Source of the DNA: CAZOLI01 sp964580675
GTDB lineage: Bacteria; Planctomycetota; MHYJ01; CAYXQY01
Assembly: GCA_964580675.1 (NCBI GenBank)
Contig: CAZOLI010000029.1
Coordinates: 1 to 32,068, forward strand
Direction: 5' to 3'
Length of the DNA: 32,068 nucleotides
The translations under genes and the position numbers were made by a program. The notes under the pieces were generated by a model, which made no database searches, was not told the DNA's origin, and saw only the letters and a program-made list of their open reading frames with translations. Below are positions 24,143 to 32,068 of the stretch, in pieces. Positions within the stretch are counted from its first letter, which is position 1. Every line of letters begins with the position of its first letter.

Positions 24143-24369
24143 CAAACACACGAGATAAATTTGTAAACGTAGATACCGGGATTTGAACCATGGCGAAAAT
24201 GAGCAATTTCTTTTGGGTCGGGACCCTTCCGTTGGGAACCGATTCAAATGGTTGATGGCGCCGGAGGCAGGCAAGAACAGATCGGAGGGAATTCGCGCGA
24301 AACGAGAAGACGGTTGACGAAGAATTACAGGAGGAAAACAGGAGAAAAGTTGTTTGGTCCTGATTCTAC
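24143..24369. other. Spacer before the tRNA genes
   Basis: No gene is supported. TTGACG at 24314-24319 could be a -35, but no matching -10 lies at the right distance. Confidence 0.4.
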
Positions 24370-24456
24370 AGGGGGGTGCCAGAGCGGTCAAATGGGGCGG
24401 TTTCGAAAACCGTTGTGCGCGTCAGCGCACCGGGGGTTCGAATCCCCCTCCCCCTG
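24370..24456 (+). tRNA. tRNA-Ser (anticodon CGA)
   Basis: An 87-nt class II cloverleaf can be drawn. The acceptor is AGGGGGG/TCCCCCT, the D stem CCA/TGG and the anticodon stem GCGGT/ACCGT with loop TTCGAAA (CGA at 24404-24406). The long variable arm is GTGCGC/GCGCAC and the T arm GGGGG-TTCGAAT-CCCCC. The discriminator is G and the CCA end is not encoded. It reads UCG codons. Confidence 0.95.
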
Positions 24457-24532
24457 CTGCTGGATCCGGTGGAGAAAGGGAAAAGAAGGATGAAATGGTC
24501 CGGCCTGTTGTTGTAGAATTAGAATCGTTTGA

Positions 24533-24592
24533 CCCCTCCGTTTTTTTTCGGTGGGGACCGGCTGGCGTTTTGCGTCGGCCGGCGCCGGACGC
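24533..24592 (+). terminator. Hairpins between the two tRNA genes
   Basis: CCCCTCCG-T8-CGGTGGGG (24533-24556) is a stem with one T-T mismatch and an all-T loop. A GC-rich stem GCGTC/GACGC follows at 24572-24592. Neither has a T-tail, so termination is only a possibility. Confidence 0.3.
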
Positions 24593-24674
24593 CGTGTGCA
24601 TCACGGCGGTTCCGGAAAAACGATAACGGACGTGCCCTCATTTCCTTTCTTCTCACCGGTGAACAAAACAGGAA

Positions 24675-24764
24675 GGAGAGGTGCCAGAGCGGCCGAATGG
24701 GCGCCCTTGGAAAGGGTGTGACCCGGATACACTGGGTCCGAGGGTTCGAATCCCTCCCTCTCCG
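24675..24764 (+). tRNA. tRNA-Ser (anticodon GGA)
   Basis: This is a 90-nt class II tRNA. The acceptor is GGAGAGG/CCTCTCC, the D stem CCA/TGG and the anticodon stem CGCCC/GGGTG with loop TTGGAAA (GGA at 24709-24711). The variable arm stem is GACCC/GGGTC and the T arm GAGGG-TTCGAAT-CCCTC. The discriminator is G, with no encoded CCA. It reads UCC/UCU. It ends 7 nt before the SRP RNA. Confidence 0.95.
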
Positions 24765-24771
24765 TCGGGTT

Positions 24772-25058
24772 CGGTTATGCTAGGTGGGATACTAGCGGTA
24801 TCCTGAGGTCCGGAAGGACCGACCTGCAAACCGCTCAGCAGGACCGAACACCCGGTTGAGAACGTGAGACGGCACGGCGTCCATTGCAAGCGGCGATGAA
24901 GGCCCGGCCCCATGCAATAGGATGCCAGCGGACCCCGTCAGGCCCGGAAGGGAGCAGCGGACGCTGGTTGTTCTATGTGCCGTGGGTTTCCCGGACTGGA
25001 GCTGGCTGCAGTGGACAAAGTGTTCTGTCTCTCGTTCGACGTCGGGTACGCATGACCG
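24772..25058 (+). ncRNA. ffs: Signal recognition particle RNA, large type with Alu domain
   Basis: The ends pair as CGGTTATGC (24772-24780) with GCATGACCG (25050-25058). The 5' part, GCTAGGTGGG, TAGCGGTATCC and CCTGCAAACCGCTC-AGCAGG, matches the Alu domain of the Bacillus-type large SRP RNA. The Ffh-binding S domain is at 24925-24967, with CCAGCG/CGCTGG enclosing GTCAGGCCCGGAAGGGAGCAGC. At about 287 nt it is far longer than the 4.5S type. The boundaries are inferred from the terminal helix. It lies between tRNA-Ser and dnaX. Confidence 0.9.
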
Positions 25059-25124
25059 GCCCACTTTCTTTTCCACCGGTCCGGGGACACGGCCCGAATC
25101 AAACGTTAACAGGTCCCGAGTGTG

Positions 25125-26999
25125 ATGAGTAACGAGCTGTTCGAGGACGAGCCGGATCAACCCGATCGAAGGCAACCGGGGGACCGTCCGGATCAGGCCC
25201 CGTATCGCGTTATCGCGAGACGCTACCGGCCCTCCACGTTTGATGATGTGATCGGGCAGGAACACGTCACCCGAACGCTGAAAAATGCCATTCGGGAGGA
25301 TCGTCTCGGCCATGCGTATCTGTTCAGCGGTCCGCGCGGTATCGGCAAGACCTCGACCGCACGCATACTGGCCCGCGCCGTCAACTGCGAGGAGGGGGTT
25401 TCTCCCGAACCCTGCAACGAATGTTCGGTCTGCCAGGAACTGGAAGTGGAATCCACGCCGGACATCATCGAGATTGACGCGGCCTCGCAGCGGGGCATCG
25501 ACGACATTCGGAACCTGCGGGAGACGGTTCGGTACTCACCGCTCCAGTGCAACTACCGGTTCTACATCATTGACGAGGCGCACATGCTTTCCCGGGACGC
25601 GTTTAACGCGTTTCTGAAAACGCTGGAGGAACCCCCGGATCACGTGATCTTCGTGTTTGCGACCACCGAACCGGAGAAGATGCCGGAAACCATCCGGTCC
25701 CGGTGTCAGCAGTTCTCGTTCCGCCGAATTTCCCACTCGGACATGCTGGAACGATTGCGGGAAATTGCCGGAAACGAGAACCTGGACGTTTCCCCCCAGA
25801 TATTGTCGGACATTTGTCGGGCCTCCGACGGAGCCCTCCGGGATGCCCAGAGTCTGCTGGATCAACTCATTTCCATCGCCGACGGTCCGATTGACGAGAC
25901 GGAGCTGAAACTTGTGCTCGGAACCGTGTCGACGGCTCTGGTCCACCGGATTCTGCAGGGCGTACACGAAGGAAACGCCCGGGCCGTCCTCAATGAACTG
26001 CACGAGATTTACCACGGCGGCGCCGACGTGGACGTGTTTATGAACCAATTTCTCGGCCACCTCCGGAACCTGATGATCATTCAGAAGTGTGGCCGTGACA
26101 CGGATCTGGTGCAGGGGACGGAGGAGGAACGGGATGAATTTGCGCGACAGGCCGAATGGTTCGGTCCCCGGGACGTGTCTCAAATGGTGGAGGAGCTGGT
26201 CAAGATTCGGAACCGGACGGAAGACCCGTTCCAGTCTCGCCTCCTGCTCGAATCCGTGTTTGTCCGGCTCTGCGAGTCGTTCGGAGAGGGCAACGGGCAT
26301 TCGGGAGCTTTCGAAACCGGTTCCGTCACGGAACGGGACGCACCGGAGTCCCTGGCGGATGAATCCGACTCTTACGGTGAACAGGAAACCCCGTCGCCGG
26401 ACCAGGATGAAGAGAAGGCCCCTGACGAAACGGGGGACGCGGAGGAAGAAGAGCCCGGGGAGCCCGAACCAGAAGACCGTGAACCGGAGGCGGAACAGGA
26501 ACCGGAACCGGAAGGGCCGGAGGCCCCGGAGACATCCGATAAGGAGGAGAACCCGGAGGAGGACGAAGACCGGCCGGAACAGAAGGAAGACGAGGAAAAA
26601 GAAGATCCGGCCGGCGGGGATCTCTGGAATCAGATGATCGGCCAGCTCCGGGTGGATCACCCCACCATTGCCGCGTTGCTCGGGGAGGGGGATCCTGTGG
26701 AAATGTCCGAAGAAAAGATCGAGGTTCATTTTGCCGAGCCGTTCTCCTTCCACAGGGAAAAATTGGAACAGGAGAACGGAACACATATAATCAAAGAGGT
26801 CGTGGAGGATCTGATGGATGCCTCCCCCGACGTTGAGTTTTCCGGAGCAGGGGAGGCGGAAACGGCGTCGGACGAAGAGGAAGAAGATCGGGACTCGCCC
26901 CGAGAACGTGCCCGGGAGGATCCGGACGTGGAGAAGGCACGTGAATTTTTTAACGCGGACATCGTTAACGTGGAGGACGACAACAATGAATCAGGGTGA
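25125..26999 (+). CDS. dnaX: DNA polymerase III subunit gamma/tau
   Basis: The clamp-loader ATPase (624 aa) has Walker A GPRGIGKTS (69-77), a zinc module with Cys88, Cys97, Cys100 and Cys103, Walker B IIDEAHML (148-155) and the sensor/SRC stretch TIRSRCQQFSFRR. Domain III follows to about residue 390. Residues about 408-500 are an extremely acidic linker (many Glu/Asp/Pro), then a folded C-terminal piece comparable to tau domain V (LWNQMIGQLRVDHPTIAALL). I start at ATG 25125; GTG at 25122 is an alternative. No canonical slippery heptamer for a gamma product is seen. The stop overlaps ebfC by 14 bp, giving the widespread dnaX-ebfC-recR order. Confidence 0.96.
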   Translation: MSNELFEDEPDQPDRRQPGDRPDQAPYRVIARRYRPSTFDDVIGQEHVTRTLKNAIREDRLGHAYLFSGPRGIGKTSTARILARAVNCEEGVSPEPCNECSVCQELEVESTPDIIEIDAASQRGIDDIRNLRETVRYSPLQCNYRFYIIDEAHMLSRDAFNAFLKTLEEPPDHVIFVFATTEPEKMPETIRSRCQQFSFRRISHSDMLERLREIAGNENLDVSPQILSDICRASDGALRDAQSLLDQLISIADGPIDETELKLVLGTVSTALVHRILQGVHEGNARAVLNELHEIYHGGADVDVFMNQFLGHLRNLMIIQKCGRDTDLVQGTEEERDEFARQAEWFGPRDVSQMVEELVKIRNRTEDPFQSRLLLESVFVRLCESFGEGNGHSGAFETGSVTERDAPESLADESDSYGEQETPSPDQDEEKAPDETGDAEEEEPGEPEPEDREPEAEQEPEPEGPEAPETSDKEENPEEDEDRPEQKEDEEKEDPAGGDLWNQMIGQLRVDHPTIAALLGEGDPVEMSEEKIEVHFAEPFSFHREKLEQENGTHIIKEVVEDLMDASPDVEFSGAGEAETASDEEEEDRDSPRERAREDPDVEKAREFFNADIVNVEDDNNESG

Positions 27000-27333
27000 C
27001 TTTGATCTTGGCAGTTTGATGAGTCAGTTTCAGAAGACGCAGGAGAAAATGGGGGAAGTACAGGAGCGCCTCAAAGATCGCGTTGTGGAGGGAAGCGCGG
27101 GGGGCGGAATGGTTACCGTCAACGTCAACGGTCAGAAGGAACTTCTCGCGGTAAACATTGACGAAGAGATCGTTGAGGAAGAGGACCTGGAGTTGCTTGA
27201 AGACATGATTGTTGCGGCGGTAAACCAGGGAATGGAAAAGGCCGACGAGCTCGCCCAGGAAGAAATGAACAAGGTGGCGGGCGATATGGGTCTTCCGGGA
27301 GGCATGGAAGGTCTGATGGATATGCTTGGATAG
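26986..27333 (+). CDS. ebfC: YbaB/EbfC family nucleoid-associated protein
   Basis: This small DNA-binding protein (115 aa) acts as a dimer on the nucleoid. The helix SLMSQFQKTQEKMGEVQERL and the core EGSAGGGMVTVNVNGQKELLAVNIDEE are characteristic, ending with a Gly/Met tail (GLPGGMEGLMDMLG). The ATG at 26986 lies inside the end of dnaX, nine bases after GGAGG, so translation is coupled. The frame is open upstream to 26818 inside dnaX, which is only shadow. Its place between dnaX and recR is conserved in many bacteria. Confidence 0.95.
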   Translation: MNQGDFDLGSLMSQFQKTQEKMGEVQERLKDRVVEGSAGGGMVTVNVNGQKELLAVNIDEEIVEEEDLELLEDMIVAAVNQGMEKADELAQEEMNKVAGDMGLPGGMEGLMDMLG

Positions 27334-27350
27334 AAGACCATTGGTTGGGT

Positions 27351-27365
27351 TCGGCCGCCGGCCGA
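27351..27365 (+). other. Intercistronic hairpin between ebfC and recR
   Basis: TCGGCC-GCC-GGCCGA is a perfect six-pair stem with a three-base loop and no T-run, 29 bp before the recR ATG. It may stabilise or tune the message rather than end it. Confidence 0.45.
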
Positions 27366-27393
27366 CACGAACACCAGAAAACAAGGAAGGGAA

Positions 27394-28044
27394 ATGCCAG
27401 AATACACGGAATCTCTTGACCGGTTAATTGATGCTTTGCAGGAATTGCCGGGCATCGGAAAGCGAACGGCGGAACGACTGGCATTTCACGTACTGAACCA
27501 GGACGAGGATGAGGTTCAGAGTCTTGCGGATGCACTGACCGCGGTGAGCCGGGAGCCTCTTTCCTGTTCCCGGTGTTACAACGTAACCGAACAGGATCCA
27601 TGTGAAATTTGTTCGGATCCATCCCGGGATCGGCGCCGGATCTGCGTATGCGAAACCCCGAGGGACCTGATGTCACTGGAGAATTCGGGAGAGTACAACG
27701 GTCTGTATCACGTGTTGCTCGGGACCATGGACCCGCTGGAAGGAATAGATAAAGAGGATCTGACGCTTGAGCCGCTCCTTCGGCGAATTCGGGAAGGTGA
27801 CGTGGAGGAGGTCATTATTGCCACCAACCCCACCGCGGAAGGGGACGGAACGGCACTGTACGTAAGCGAGATGCTGGAGGACGTTGACGTAACGGTGACG
27901 CGGATTGCCCGTGGCATTCCGTCGGGCAGTTCCCTGGAATACGCCAGCCCCTCCTCCGTGGCCGAGGCGGTGGCGGGACGACGGTCGTTTTCTCCCGGTT
28001 CCTCTCCGGATGACGGAAGTACGGCAGAAGAGGAATCGTCGTAA
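27394..28044 (+). CDS. recR: Recombination protein RecR
   Basis: The 216-aa recombination mediator works with RecO/RecF to load RecA. The helix-hairpin-helix LQELPGIGKRTAERLAFH (15-32), the zinc finger Cys58, Cys61, Cys70 and Cys73, and the Toprim stretch EEVIIATNPTAEGDGTALYV (138-157) are in the expected order, with GIPSGSSLEYASPSSVAEAVAGR near the end. An acidic/Ser tail of about 15 residues (DDGSTAEEESS) is extra. AAGGAAGGG directly precedes the ATG. It follows ebfC by 60 bp. Confidence 0.96.
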   Translation: MPEYTESLDRLIDALQELPGIGKRTAERLAFHVLNQDEDEVQSLADALTAVSREPLSCSRCYNVTEQDPCEICSDPSRDRRRICVCETPRDLMSLENSGEYNGLYHVLLGTMDPLEGIDKEDLTLEPLLRRIREGDVEEVIIATNPTAEGDGTALYVSEMLEDVDVTVTRIARGIPSGSSLEYASPSSVAEAVAGRRSFSPGSSPDDGSTAEEESS

Positions 28045-28147
28045 GTTGGTTCCGTGTGGTTGAAATGTATGCACGCTTGTTGAGAACGGGTTGATCATCG
28101 AACCAGAAATAACATCATCATCGTCGGAGTAAGCAGAGAACGGACGA

Positions 28148-29815
28148 ATGGAATTAAATCAGCAACTCAAAAAAGATCAGCGGCTGGACCAGAAGCTGGA
28201 CCAGCAGATGGTGCTGGCCCCGCAGGTCATCCAATCCATTGAGATCCTCCAGAAGCCACGCCTCGAACTGAGGGACGCCATAAAGCAGGAAATGGAAACC
28301 AACCCCGCCCTCGTCACAAAGCAGGAGGACGAGGATCAGATGGAGGATCCGGAGGACGAACTGGTGGACCAGGAGGAGGAAGAAGAAGAGGACGACGAGT
28401 TTGACGAAGAAGACCTCCTCGACCTCCTGGAGGAACGAGATCTTACCCGATCGAACCTGACGGAGTCCGCGGGATCGGGGTACAATCAGGAGGCGGCGGA
28501 CCGCAAAATGGAGGCCCTGTACAACACGCCGGCCACCGAACCCGGACTCCAGGAACAGCTCAAGGAGGAGATTCAGATGGAGGACGTGTCCGACGACGTC
28601 CAGCAAATCGCGGAGTACCTGATTTACAACCTGGACGAATCCGGGTACCTTCAGGTTTCGCTCGAGGAAGCGGTGGATATGTTGAACGAAGAAGTACTGG
28701 AAACGGCACGTGATTTCGTGGACGAAGTTCAGGAAACGGATCCGGCGTCGGTGGAGGCCGATTCGCTTCCGGCACATTTTTACGAGGACGTACAGGATGA
28801 TGCCGCCGGTGCTCTGAAGACGCGTGTCCTGGACAACATGGATGAGGAGGGGAAGTTAATGCGTCCCCTGGAAGAGGTGCTGCGGCCGGATCTGGTGTCT
28901 TACGGGACTGCTGAGGAAGCACTGGAGCTGATCCAGGAAATCGGACCCGCCGGCACGGCCGCGCGGGACAAGGAGGAGTGTCTCCTTCTTCAACTGGACG
29001 ACGAGGACGAACAGTACGAATCCAAACGGACCCTGATTGAAGAACACCTTGAGGACCTGGAGGAGAACCGGATGAAGAAAGTGGCCCGCAACACGGACCT
29101 GGAGGTGGAGGAGGTGTCGAGACTTGCGGAGGAGATCCGGGAACTGGACCCGAACCCGGGATTTGCGTATTCCGCGCGGCCCGCCCGGGAAGTGGATCCG
29201 GACGTGGTGGTTCAACAATCGGACGGGGAGTACGAGGTGATGCTCAACGACTCCTACGTTCCCGAAATCACCGTTTCCCGAAAGTACCTCAACCTGCTGA
29301 AGGACGATAACCTGAGTGATGAAGCGAAGGATTACCTGAAGGAAAAAATTCAGAAAGCCCGCCACTTCCAGAATTCCATACAGCAGCGCCGGGAAACCAT
29401 TCGAAAAATTGCCGAGTGTATCGTGGACAAACAGGAGGAGTTCCTGGAGAAAGGCATTAATTATCTGAAACCCATGAAAATGAAGGAAGTGGCGGAGGAG
29501 GTCGGGTGTCACCTCTCCACCGTTAGCCGCGCCACGGACGGAAAATACATTCAGACTCCCTGGAAGATCATGGGCATGAAGGACTTTTTCTCCGGGGGGA
29601 CCGAAACGGAGGAAGGCGAGGAAAAATCGCGGGTAACGGTGATGAACCGTCTCAAAACCATCATCGAGGAGGAGGACAAATCCGATCCCCTCTCCGATTC
29701 GGACATCGCCGACAGGCTGGAAGAGAAGTACGGCATCGACATCGCCCGCCGGACGGTCAACAAGTACCGGAAAAAACTGGACATTCCTTCTTCCACAAAG
29801 CGGAAGAAGTACTAA
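28148..29815 (+). CDS. rpoN: RNA polymerase sigma-54 factor with duplicated core-binding segment
   Basis: Region I (1-56) is the Gln/Leu-rich activator-response part and region II (about 58-100) is very acidic. The DNA-binding half has the helix-turn-helix VAEEVGCHLSTVSRATDGKYI and the RpoN box ARRTVNKYR at 533-541. At 555 aa it exceeds the usual 450-500. The excess lies at 157-272, where YLIYNLDESGYLQVSLEE and RVLDNMDEEGKLMRPLEE, about 69 residues apart, look like two copies of one core-binding motif, each followed by a helix ending in a Pro-containing turn. It directs transcription from -24/-12 promoters with AAA+ activators, none of which is in the window. No strong ribosome site is visible. 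Confidence 0.95.
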   Translation: MELNQQLKKDQRLDQKLDQQMVLAPQVIQSIEILQKPRLELRDAIKQEMETNPALVTKQEDEDQMEDPEDELVDQEEEEEEDDEFDEEDLLDLLEERDLTRSNLTESAGSGYNQEAADRKMEALYNTPATEPGLQEQLKEEIQMEDVSDDVQQIAEYLIYNLDESGYLQVSLEEAVDMLNEEVLETARDFVDEVQETDPASVEADSLPAHFYEDVQDDAAGALKTRVLDNMDEEGKLMRPLEEVLRPDLVSYGTAEEALELIQEIGPAGTAARDKEECLLLQLDDEDEQYESKRTLIEEHLEDLEENRMKKVARNTDLEVEEVSRLAEEIRELDPNPGFAYSARPAREVDPDVVVQQSDGEYEVMLNDSYVPEITVSRKYLNLLKDDNLSDEAKDYLKEKIQKARHFQNSIQQRRETIRKIAECIVDKQEEFLEKGINYLKPMKMKEVAEEVGCHLSTVSRATDGKYIQTPWKIMGMKDFFSGGTETEEGEEKSRVTVMNRLKTIIEEEDKSDPLSDSDIADRLEEKYGIDIARRTVNKYRKKLDIPSSTKRKKY

Positions 29816-29901
29816 AATTCCCGGGGAAAGCCCCTCCAGATCCCTTTTTACCACGTCGTGGGACGGCCTCATCGAACACCGAAGAAGTTCGAGGAAAGAG
29901 G

Positions 29902-31563
29902 ATGAAATTCATTTATTATCCAATTCGACTCCTGTTTGTGGGTCTTTACCGGATGTGGCTGGGCCTCAAGCAACGGTTGTTTCGGCATTCGGAGGCCTAC
30001 ATTGAACTTGAGGTCAGGGGAATTGTTCCGCGTTCCGAGCCGTTCGGGATGTTCGGCACCGGCCGCATGTCTCTTTTTGATTACCGGCAAATTCTGAAGC
30101 GGGCAAAGAAGGACCCGAACATTGAAGGTCTGATCCTTCGGATACAATCACTGGGTGGAGCGGGGCTCGGCACCATTGAAGAGTTTCGCGAATTGCTCCG
30201 GGAGTTCGGCCACGCGGGTCATTTCACGGCGGCGTACCTGGAGGAAGCGGATACCCGTGCGTATTATCTTGCCACGGCCTGCAAACGAATATTTATGGTT
30301 CCCTCCGGTACCCTGGGGCCGCTCGGCCTTCACATGCAGCAGCCTTTTTTCCGGAACACCCTGGAGAAACTGGGGATCGAACCGGAACTGCAACACATCG
30401 GGGAGTACAAGACGGCGTCGGACATGTTTACCCGGGAGGACGCGAGTGAGGCACACCGGGAGATGCTGGATTGGCTGCTGAGCGGACTCTACGATGAAAT
30501 CATTCGTGATATTCACGTCCGCCGTGGCCTATCCGAGGAGGAGGTCCGGGAGGGATTTGACGAAGGTCTTCTGAACGGGCAACACGCAAAGGAACTCGGT
30601 TTTGTGGACGACCTGTTTTACGAACAGGACCTGGAGGAATGGATCCGGGAACAGACGGACGACCGGTATCATCCCGTTGATGATATGGCGTACCGGTGGC
30701 GCCGGATTCCACGGGATGTGTCGTGGGTACCGCCGCGCCGTGTCGCTCTGCTTTACGCCTGCGGCTCCATTCACAGCGGGGAGGGGCAGTTTTTTCCCAA
30801 TCCCACCGTTGGGTCCCGGAGCGTGGTGAAATCCCTCCGGCAGGTGCGAACCTCTCCGGCGATCGAAGGCGTTCTGTTGCGCATCAATAGCGGTGGTGGA
30901 TCGGCGACGGCCTCGGACGTCATCGCCCGGGAAATTCAGCGGGTTCGGGACGAAGAGGACCTGCCGGTCGTTGCCAGCATGAGTGACGTGGCTGCCTCGG
31001 GCGGGTATTATATTTCCGTCTTTTCCGAGCCAATTATCGCCAACCGTGTTTCCATTACAGGATCCATTGGCGTGGTACTGGGCAAATTCAATACCGAGGA
31101 ACTCCAGGAAAAATCCGGTGTGAACACCGAACACTTCAAACGCGGGGAACGGGCGGGCATGCTGTCGCCGCTTCGCCGGCTCCGGGACGACGAGGAAGAG
31201 AAACTCGGGGACATGATGGAGCACGTGTACGACCAGTTTTTGGAGGTGGTAAAGGAGGGGCGGGGCGGCGAGAAGGACGAGTGGGAAGAAGTGGCGGAAG
31301 GACGCGTCTGGACCGGGAAACAGGCGGTCGCGCGAAACCTGGTGGACCGAACCGGTTCATTTGACGACGCGATACAGCAGGTTCGGTCCCGTATGAACGC
31401 CTCGTCCGACGCGCCGATTCACATCGTGCCGATGCCGGCCTGGAAGATGGACCTGTTCGGCTCAATGGGCGCCGGACTCCTCAACATCCTGCAGACGGTG
31501 TCCCGCTGGTTTCCCTCCCTGTTTTCTTCCCTGCGGTCGCTTTTCGGCAGCGGTTACCGTTAA
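29902..31563 (+). CDS. sppA: Signal peptide peptidase SppA (protease IV, long form)
   Basis: The 553-aa membrane serine protease degrades cleaved signal peptides. It has the long-form two-domain layout: an N-terminal ClpP-like domain with catalytic Lys170 (GEYKTASDMF) and a C-terminal one with nucleophile Ser366 (SDVAASGGYY), preceded by LLRINSGGGSATASD. Residues 4-22 are hydrophobic with basic ends and may be the single membrane anchor. The C-terminal 60 residues end in an amphipathic, aromatic stretch that may also contact membrane. GAGGAAAGAGG precedes the ATG. It follows rpoN by 86 bp on the same strand. Confidence 0.93.
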   Translation: MKFIYYPIRLLFVGLYRMWLGLKQRLFRHSEAYIELEVRGIVPRSEPFGMFGTGRMSLFDYRQILKRAKKDPNIEGLILRIQSLGGAGLGTIEEFRELLREFGHAGHFTAAYLEEADTRAYYLATACKRIFMVPSGTLGPLGLHMQQPFFRNTLEKLGIEPELQHIGEYKTASDMFTREDASEAHREMLDWLLSGLYDEIIRDIHVRRGLSEEEVREGFDEGLLNGQHAKELGFVDDLFYEQDLEEWIREQTDDRYHPVDDMAYRWRRIPRDVSWVPPRRVALLYACGSIHSGEGQFFPNPTVGSRSVVKSLRQVRTSPAIEGVLLRINSGGGSATASDVIAREIQRVRDEEDLPVVASMSDVAASGGYYISVFSEPIIANRVSITGSIGVVLGKFNTEELQEKSGVNTEHFKRGERAGMLSPLRRLRDDEEEKLGDMMEHVYDQFLEVVKEGRGGEKDEWEEVAEGRVWTGKQAVARNLVDRTGSFDDAIQQVRSRMNASSDAPIHIVPMPAWKMDLFGSMGAGLLNILQTVSRWFPSLFSSLRSLFGSGYR

Positions 31564-31768
31564 CATCCCCGACGACTTCCTTTTCCTTCCAACTGGCGAA
31601 TATTTGTGGATTCAAAAAGGGGCGGTTAAAAAAAATCGCCGTTTACTCCCTTCCACCCCGTGTTCACTATTGTTCGAATACCACCCCTTGTCCGCTTTCA
31701 CCGTCCCATGACGGAACAGCTGCCTCATTTGTCAACAATCATCCGCATTTTAATTTGTAGCCATTTGT
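31564..31768. other. Gene-free spacer after sppA
   Basis: The only structure I see is a weak stem GGCG/CGCC (31621-31640) around an A-run, possibly the end of the sppA transcript. GC content falls sharply from about 31735. Confidence 0.35.
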
Positions 31769-31823
31769 AAGTTTATTTAATAAATAAACTTAAATTGCCA
31801 TATTATTGGAATCATGGTACAAT
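31769..31823 (+). promoter_or_regulatory. Strong promoter with adjoining AT-rich palindrome
   Basis: TTGCCA (31795-31800; 5 of 6) and TACAAT (31818-31823; 5 of 6) are exactly 17 bp apart. Directly upstream, 31769-31791 is a 23-bp palindrome with arms AAGTTTATTT/AAATAAACTT and a three-base centre. It may be an operator or an UP-like element for the secreted-protein gene that follows. Confidence 0.65.
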
Positions 31824-31879
31824 AGTTGCGTAAGAATCATACGTGCGGGCTCTGTCGAAAGCCATTCTGAGGTGTTTTC

Positions 31880-32068
31880 GTGACAAATCGGGATAAAAGC
31901 AAGGGACACGGGGAGGGGGCTTACGAGACGAAAACTCACATGGAAACGGCAGAACGAATACTCTGCTTCCTGCTGTTTCTGGGGGTCATGGGGTTTTTCC
32001 AGTCCGCATTTGCCGGGGCCGAGAGTGACGGCACCAATGAGGTGTTCATTATTGACGAAAACGGCGAT
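31880..32068 (+). CDS. Secreted protein, N-terminal part (runs off the window)
   Basis: Only the first 63 codons are present. From GTG 31880, preceded by GAGGTG with a five-base gap, the frame encodes a 20-residue polar lead and then METAERILCFLLFLGVMGFF and QSAFAGAES, a classic signal peptide with an AFA cleavage motif. The ATG at 31940 is the alternative start and would give a signal peptide of normal length. The remaining residues (DGTNEVFIIDENGD) are acidic and give no family hint. A strong candidate promoter lies 57-85 bp upstream. Confidence 0.7.
   Translation, partial: MTNRDKSKGHGEGAYETKTHMETAERILCFLLFLGVMGFFQSAFAGAESDGTNEVFIIDENGD

Noticed and set aside
24160..24260. tRNA fragment on the minus strand (GGTTCAAATCC)
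   Set aside because: The T-arm-like loop has no matching stem and no other arms can be drawn.
24183..24260. Small plus-strand frame from ATGGCGAAAATG before the tRNA genes
   Set aside because: 21 codons, no ribosome site and no similarity I can recognise.
26590..26610. Programmed frameshift in dnaX for a gamma product
   Set aside because: Only a short A-run in the acidic linker is present; no slippery heptamer with a following stem was found.

Overview
The window looks like chromosomal DNA of a GC-rich, Gram-negative-type bacterium. Most proteins are strikingly acidic: DnaX and RpoN carry long Glu/Asp-rich linkers, which suggests adaptation to salt. The only clearly basic protein is the secreted one at 21805-23136. 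From memory, the C-terminal part of RpoN resembles planctomycete/PVC-type sigma-54, and a large SRP RNA with an Alu domain is present. A salt-adapted PVC-group (perhaps planctomycete) organism is my best guess, but the phylum is not proven by the window.

Layout. 278-5667 (minus): a four-gene leucine/isovalerate catabolic operon, liuB-liuC-liuD-liuE. 5806-10057: a sugar-acid module, with an enolase-superfamily dehydratase on the minus strand divergent from an MBL-fold hydrolase, KDG kinase and KDPG aldolase on the plus strand. 10543-13430 (minus): a second carbohydrate operon with a GH63-type glucosylglycerate-hydrolase-like enzyme, an RraA-family protein and a uronate-dehydrogenase-like SDR. 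It is divergent from a sulfotransferase (13729-14706). 14761-18951 (plus): a methionine-branch operon (homoserine dehydrogenase plus two PLP trans-sulfuration enzymes) behind a roughly 400-nt structured leader that can encode a Met-run peptide. 20270-23136 (minus): hxlB-like isomerase, pyrK and a secreted HEAT-like protein. 23289-23756 (plus): tadA. 24370-31563 (plus): two tRNA-Ser genes, SRP RNA, dnaX, ebfC, recR, rpoN and sppA. The right edge has a strong promoter and the start of a secreted protein.

Non-coding content is unusually rich. A family of paired palindromic units, called P and Q here, recurs at four loci (1-242, 10093-10330, 19216-20208, 23880-24142). It always lies in gene-free DNA next to gene 3' ends, and its stems show compensatory changes. 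A second, unrelated palindrome occurs three times at an exact 155-bp period (19518-19898). The Met-rich leader upstream of hom and an internal duplication in the sigma-54 core-binding region are the other observations I would examine first.

Functionally the window joins three carbon routes: leucine to acetoacetate plus acetyl-CoA; hexonate through KDG and KDPG to pyruvate plus glyceraldehyde-3-phosphate; and hydrolysis of a glycerate-linked compatible solute. The rest is amino-acid synthesis and a conserved DNA replication/repair, RNA and protein-quality block.
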